This document shows positions 5,213 through 6,663 of a DNA stretch of 6,663 nucleotides, one piece after another. This DNA is from Candidatus Limnocylindria bacterium (lineage in GTDB: Bacteria; Chloroflexota; Limnocylindria; QHBO01), in contig JASLBU010000021.1 of the NCBI GenBank assembly GCA_030146365.1, forward strand, positions 1 through 6,663, read 5' to 3'. Below the pieces are notes generated by a model, which searched no databases, was not told where the DNA came from, and worked only from the letters and a program-made list of their open reading frames with translations. A program made the position numbers and the translations under genes. Within the stretch, counting starts at the first letter, position 1. Every line of letters starts with the position of its first letter.

Positions 5213-6663
5213 ATGGCCCACGTCCTCGGCCTCGACGTCTCGACCACGGCCACGAAGGCGCTACTGGTCGACGAGTCGGGCGCCGTGCGGGCGCTGGCAT
5301 CGGCGGCCTACGACTACGACATCCCGCAACCGCGATGGAGCGAGCAGGACCCGTCGCTGTGGTGGGATGGCGCCCGACGGGCGATCGCGGAGGTGCTCAC
5401 CGCTTCTGGGCTCACGGGATCCGACATCGTCGCCATCGGACTGGCGGGGCAGATGCACGGTGCGGTCCTCCTCGACCGCGCCGATCGGCCCCTGCGCCCG
5501 GTGATCCTCTGGAACGACCAGCGCACGAGCCGAGAATGCGACGAGATCCGGCAGCTGATCGGGGCGCGGCGCCTCGTGGAGATCACGGGCAATGACGCGC
5601 TGACCGGGCTCACCGCCCCCAAGCTGCTGTGGGTGCGGCGCCACGAGCCCGACACCTGGGCTCGCCTCGCGCACGTTCTGCTTCCAAAGGACTACGTGCG
5701 GCTGCTGCTGACCGGCGACCATGCCGTCGACCGGGCGGATGGGTCGGGCACCTTGCTGTTCGATCTCGGCGCCCGCGACTGGTCGGCCGAGGTGCTCGGG
5801 GCGCTGGGCGTTGATCCGGCATGGCTGCCGCGAACCGCCGAAGGCCCGGACGTCACGGGAACGGTCACCGCTACGGCTGCTCGGGCGACCGGGCTGGCGC
5901 CCGGCACCCCGGTGGTCGCCGGTGCCGGCGACCAGGCGGCGAACGCGGTCGGCATCGGCGCGGTCGACCCCGGCGTCGTCGCGCTGTCGCTCGGCACGTC
6001 GGGCGTGATCTTCGCGGCCACCGACCGGCCGATCTTCGAGCCGGAGGGGCGCGTCCACGCCTTCTGCCATGCGGTGCCCGATCGGTGGCACCTGATGTCG
6101 GTCATGCTCTCCGCGGCCGGCAGCCTCCGCTGGTTCCGGGATGCGCTGGCGCCGGGCCTCCGCTTCGAGGAGGTCCTCGGCGAGGCCGCCACGGCGCCCG
6201 CCGGCAGTGAGGGCCTCTGGTTCCTGCCCTACCTGAATGGCGAGCGCAGCCCGCACCCGGACCCGGCGGCGCGGGGCGCCTTCATCGGCCTGACCGCGGC
6301 GCACGAGCGGCGCCACCTGGCGCGTGCGGTGCTCGAGGGGGTCGCCTATGGCCTGCGCGACGGGCTCGACCTCATGGTCGCGGCCGGCATGGCGGTGCCC
6401 GACACGATCCGCGCGTCGGGTGGCGGCATGGAGAGCGGGCTGTGGCGGCAGATTTTGTCCGACGTCCTGGGGGCCGAGATCGCGACCGTGGCGACGAACG
6501 AGGGCGCGGCGTACGGCGCGGCGCTGCTCGCGATGGTCGGCGCGGGATGGTTCCCGGACGCCCGTTCCGCCACCTCGCTGCTCGCCGCCACGACGGTGGC
6601 GGCGCCCGGGCCGGACCGCGAGACGTACGCCGAACGGCACGCCGTCCACCGTGAGCTGTATCC
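5213..6663 (+). CDS. xylB: Xylulokinase (C-terminus cut by right edge)
   Basis: 483 codons are visible from the ATG at 5213, with no stop before the edge. It is a FGGY-family sugar kinase, EC 2.7.1.17, phosphorylating D-xylulose with ATP to D-xylulose 5-phosphate. Motifs seen: N-terminal phosphate loop GLDVSTTATK with Asp8 (6-15), substrate segment GLAGQMHG (77-84), LWNDQRT (99-105), catalytic-base Asp239 in GAGDQAANAVG (237-247), LSLGTSG (258-264), FLPYLNGERSPHPD (337-350), SGGGMES..WRQILSDVLG (402-420) and EGAAYGAALLA (430-440). Family members are about 480-500 residues and often end near a 'Y..LY..L' pattern; the visible end ...HRELY suggests only a short tail is missing. It begins 3 bp after the xylA stop with no good Shine-Dalgarno of its own, implying one transcript and translational coupling. 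Confidence 0.96.
   Translation, partial: MAHVLGLDVSTTATKALLVDESGAVRALASAAYDYDIPQPRWSEQDPSLWWDGARRAIAEVLTASGLTGSDIVAIGLAGQMHGAVLLDRADRPLRPVILWNDQRTSRECDEIRQLIGARRLVEITGNDALTGLTAPKLLWVRRHEPDTWARLAHVLLPKDYVRLLLTGDHAVDRADGSGTLLFDLGARDWSAEVLGALGVDPAWLPRTAEGPDVTGTVTATAARATGLAPGTPVVAGAGDQAANAVGIGAVDPGVVALSLGTSGVIFAATDRPIFEPEGRVHAFCHAVPDRWHLMSVMLSAAGSLRWFRDALAPGLRFEEVLGEAATAPAGSEGLWFLPYLNGERSPHPDPAARGAFIGLTAAHERRHLARAVLEGVAYGLRDGLDLMVAAGMAVPDTIRASGGGMESGLWRQILSDVLGAEIATVATNEGAAYGAALLAMVGAGWFPDARSATSLLAATTVAAPGPDRETYAERHAVHRELY

Noticed and set aside
3434..5221. A minus-strand open frame of 595 codons
   Set aside because: It is antisense to the whole of xylA and overlaps the mreB 5' end in another frame. 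Both of those genes have complete family motifs, and the shadow protein has none.
5261..6649. A minus-strand open frame of 462 codons
   Set aside because: It is antisense to xylB, with an Arg/Gly/His/Ala-rich composition and no recognisable motif. The xylB frame is unambiguous.
1..6663. Search for CRISPR arrays, toxin-antitoxin pairs, defence genes, transposases, tRNAs and attachment sites
   Set aside because: None found by eye. The only repeats are the SLH-coding units, and all substantial coding capacity is taken by the six genes listed.

Overview
This is a very GC-rich stretch of bacterial chromosome with six protein-coding genes in two divergent blocks. A leftward block (minus strand, positions 3686 to 1) carries cell-shape genes followed by cell-surface genes. 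A rightward block (plus strand, 3869 to the right edge) carries the two-step xylose catabolic pathway. I see no rRNA, tRNA, CRISPR array, transposase or phage gene, and gene density and codon use look like ordinary chromosome.

Leftward block: mreB (actin-like rod-shape protein, TTG start at 3686) is followed after 63 bp by mreC (membrane-anchored elongasome scaffold). Then comes a 97-bp gap and a secreted protein with three C-terminal S-layer homology (SLH) repeats (TTG start at 1612). After another 55 bp comes the N-terminus of a second secreted protein, cut by the left edge. No mreD, pbp2 or rodA follows mreC in the visible sequence; surface-protein genes occupy that place.

Rightward block: xylA (class II xylose isomerase, GTG start with a strong Shine-Dalgarno) and xylB (xylulokinase) are separated by 3 bp and are almost certainly one operon. 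They convert D-xylose to D-xylulose and then to D-xylulose 5-phosphate, feeding the pentose phosphate pathway. xylB runs off the right edge only a few residues short of its expected end. No xylose transporter or regulator is visible. The 182-bp divergent intergenic region holds a perfect 7+7 inverted repeat that is the best operator candidate in the window.

Organism: the high GC, mreBC, the SLH repeats of the 'GCG..FCP...VTREQMA.FL.RAL' style and a class II rather than class I xylose isomerase together suggest a GC-rich Chloroflexota lineage (for example a Limnocylindria-like bacterium), with an actinobacterium as the alternative. This is inference from sequence style, not a database match.

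I found no clear evidence of an undescribed multi-gene system. The most novel element is the N-terminal domain of the SLH protein, whose function I cannot name.
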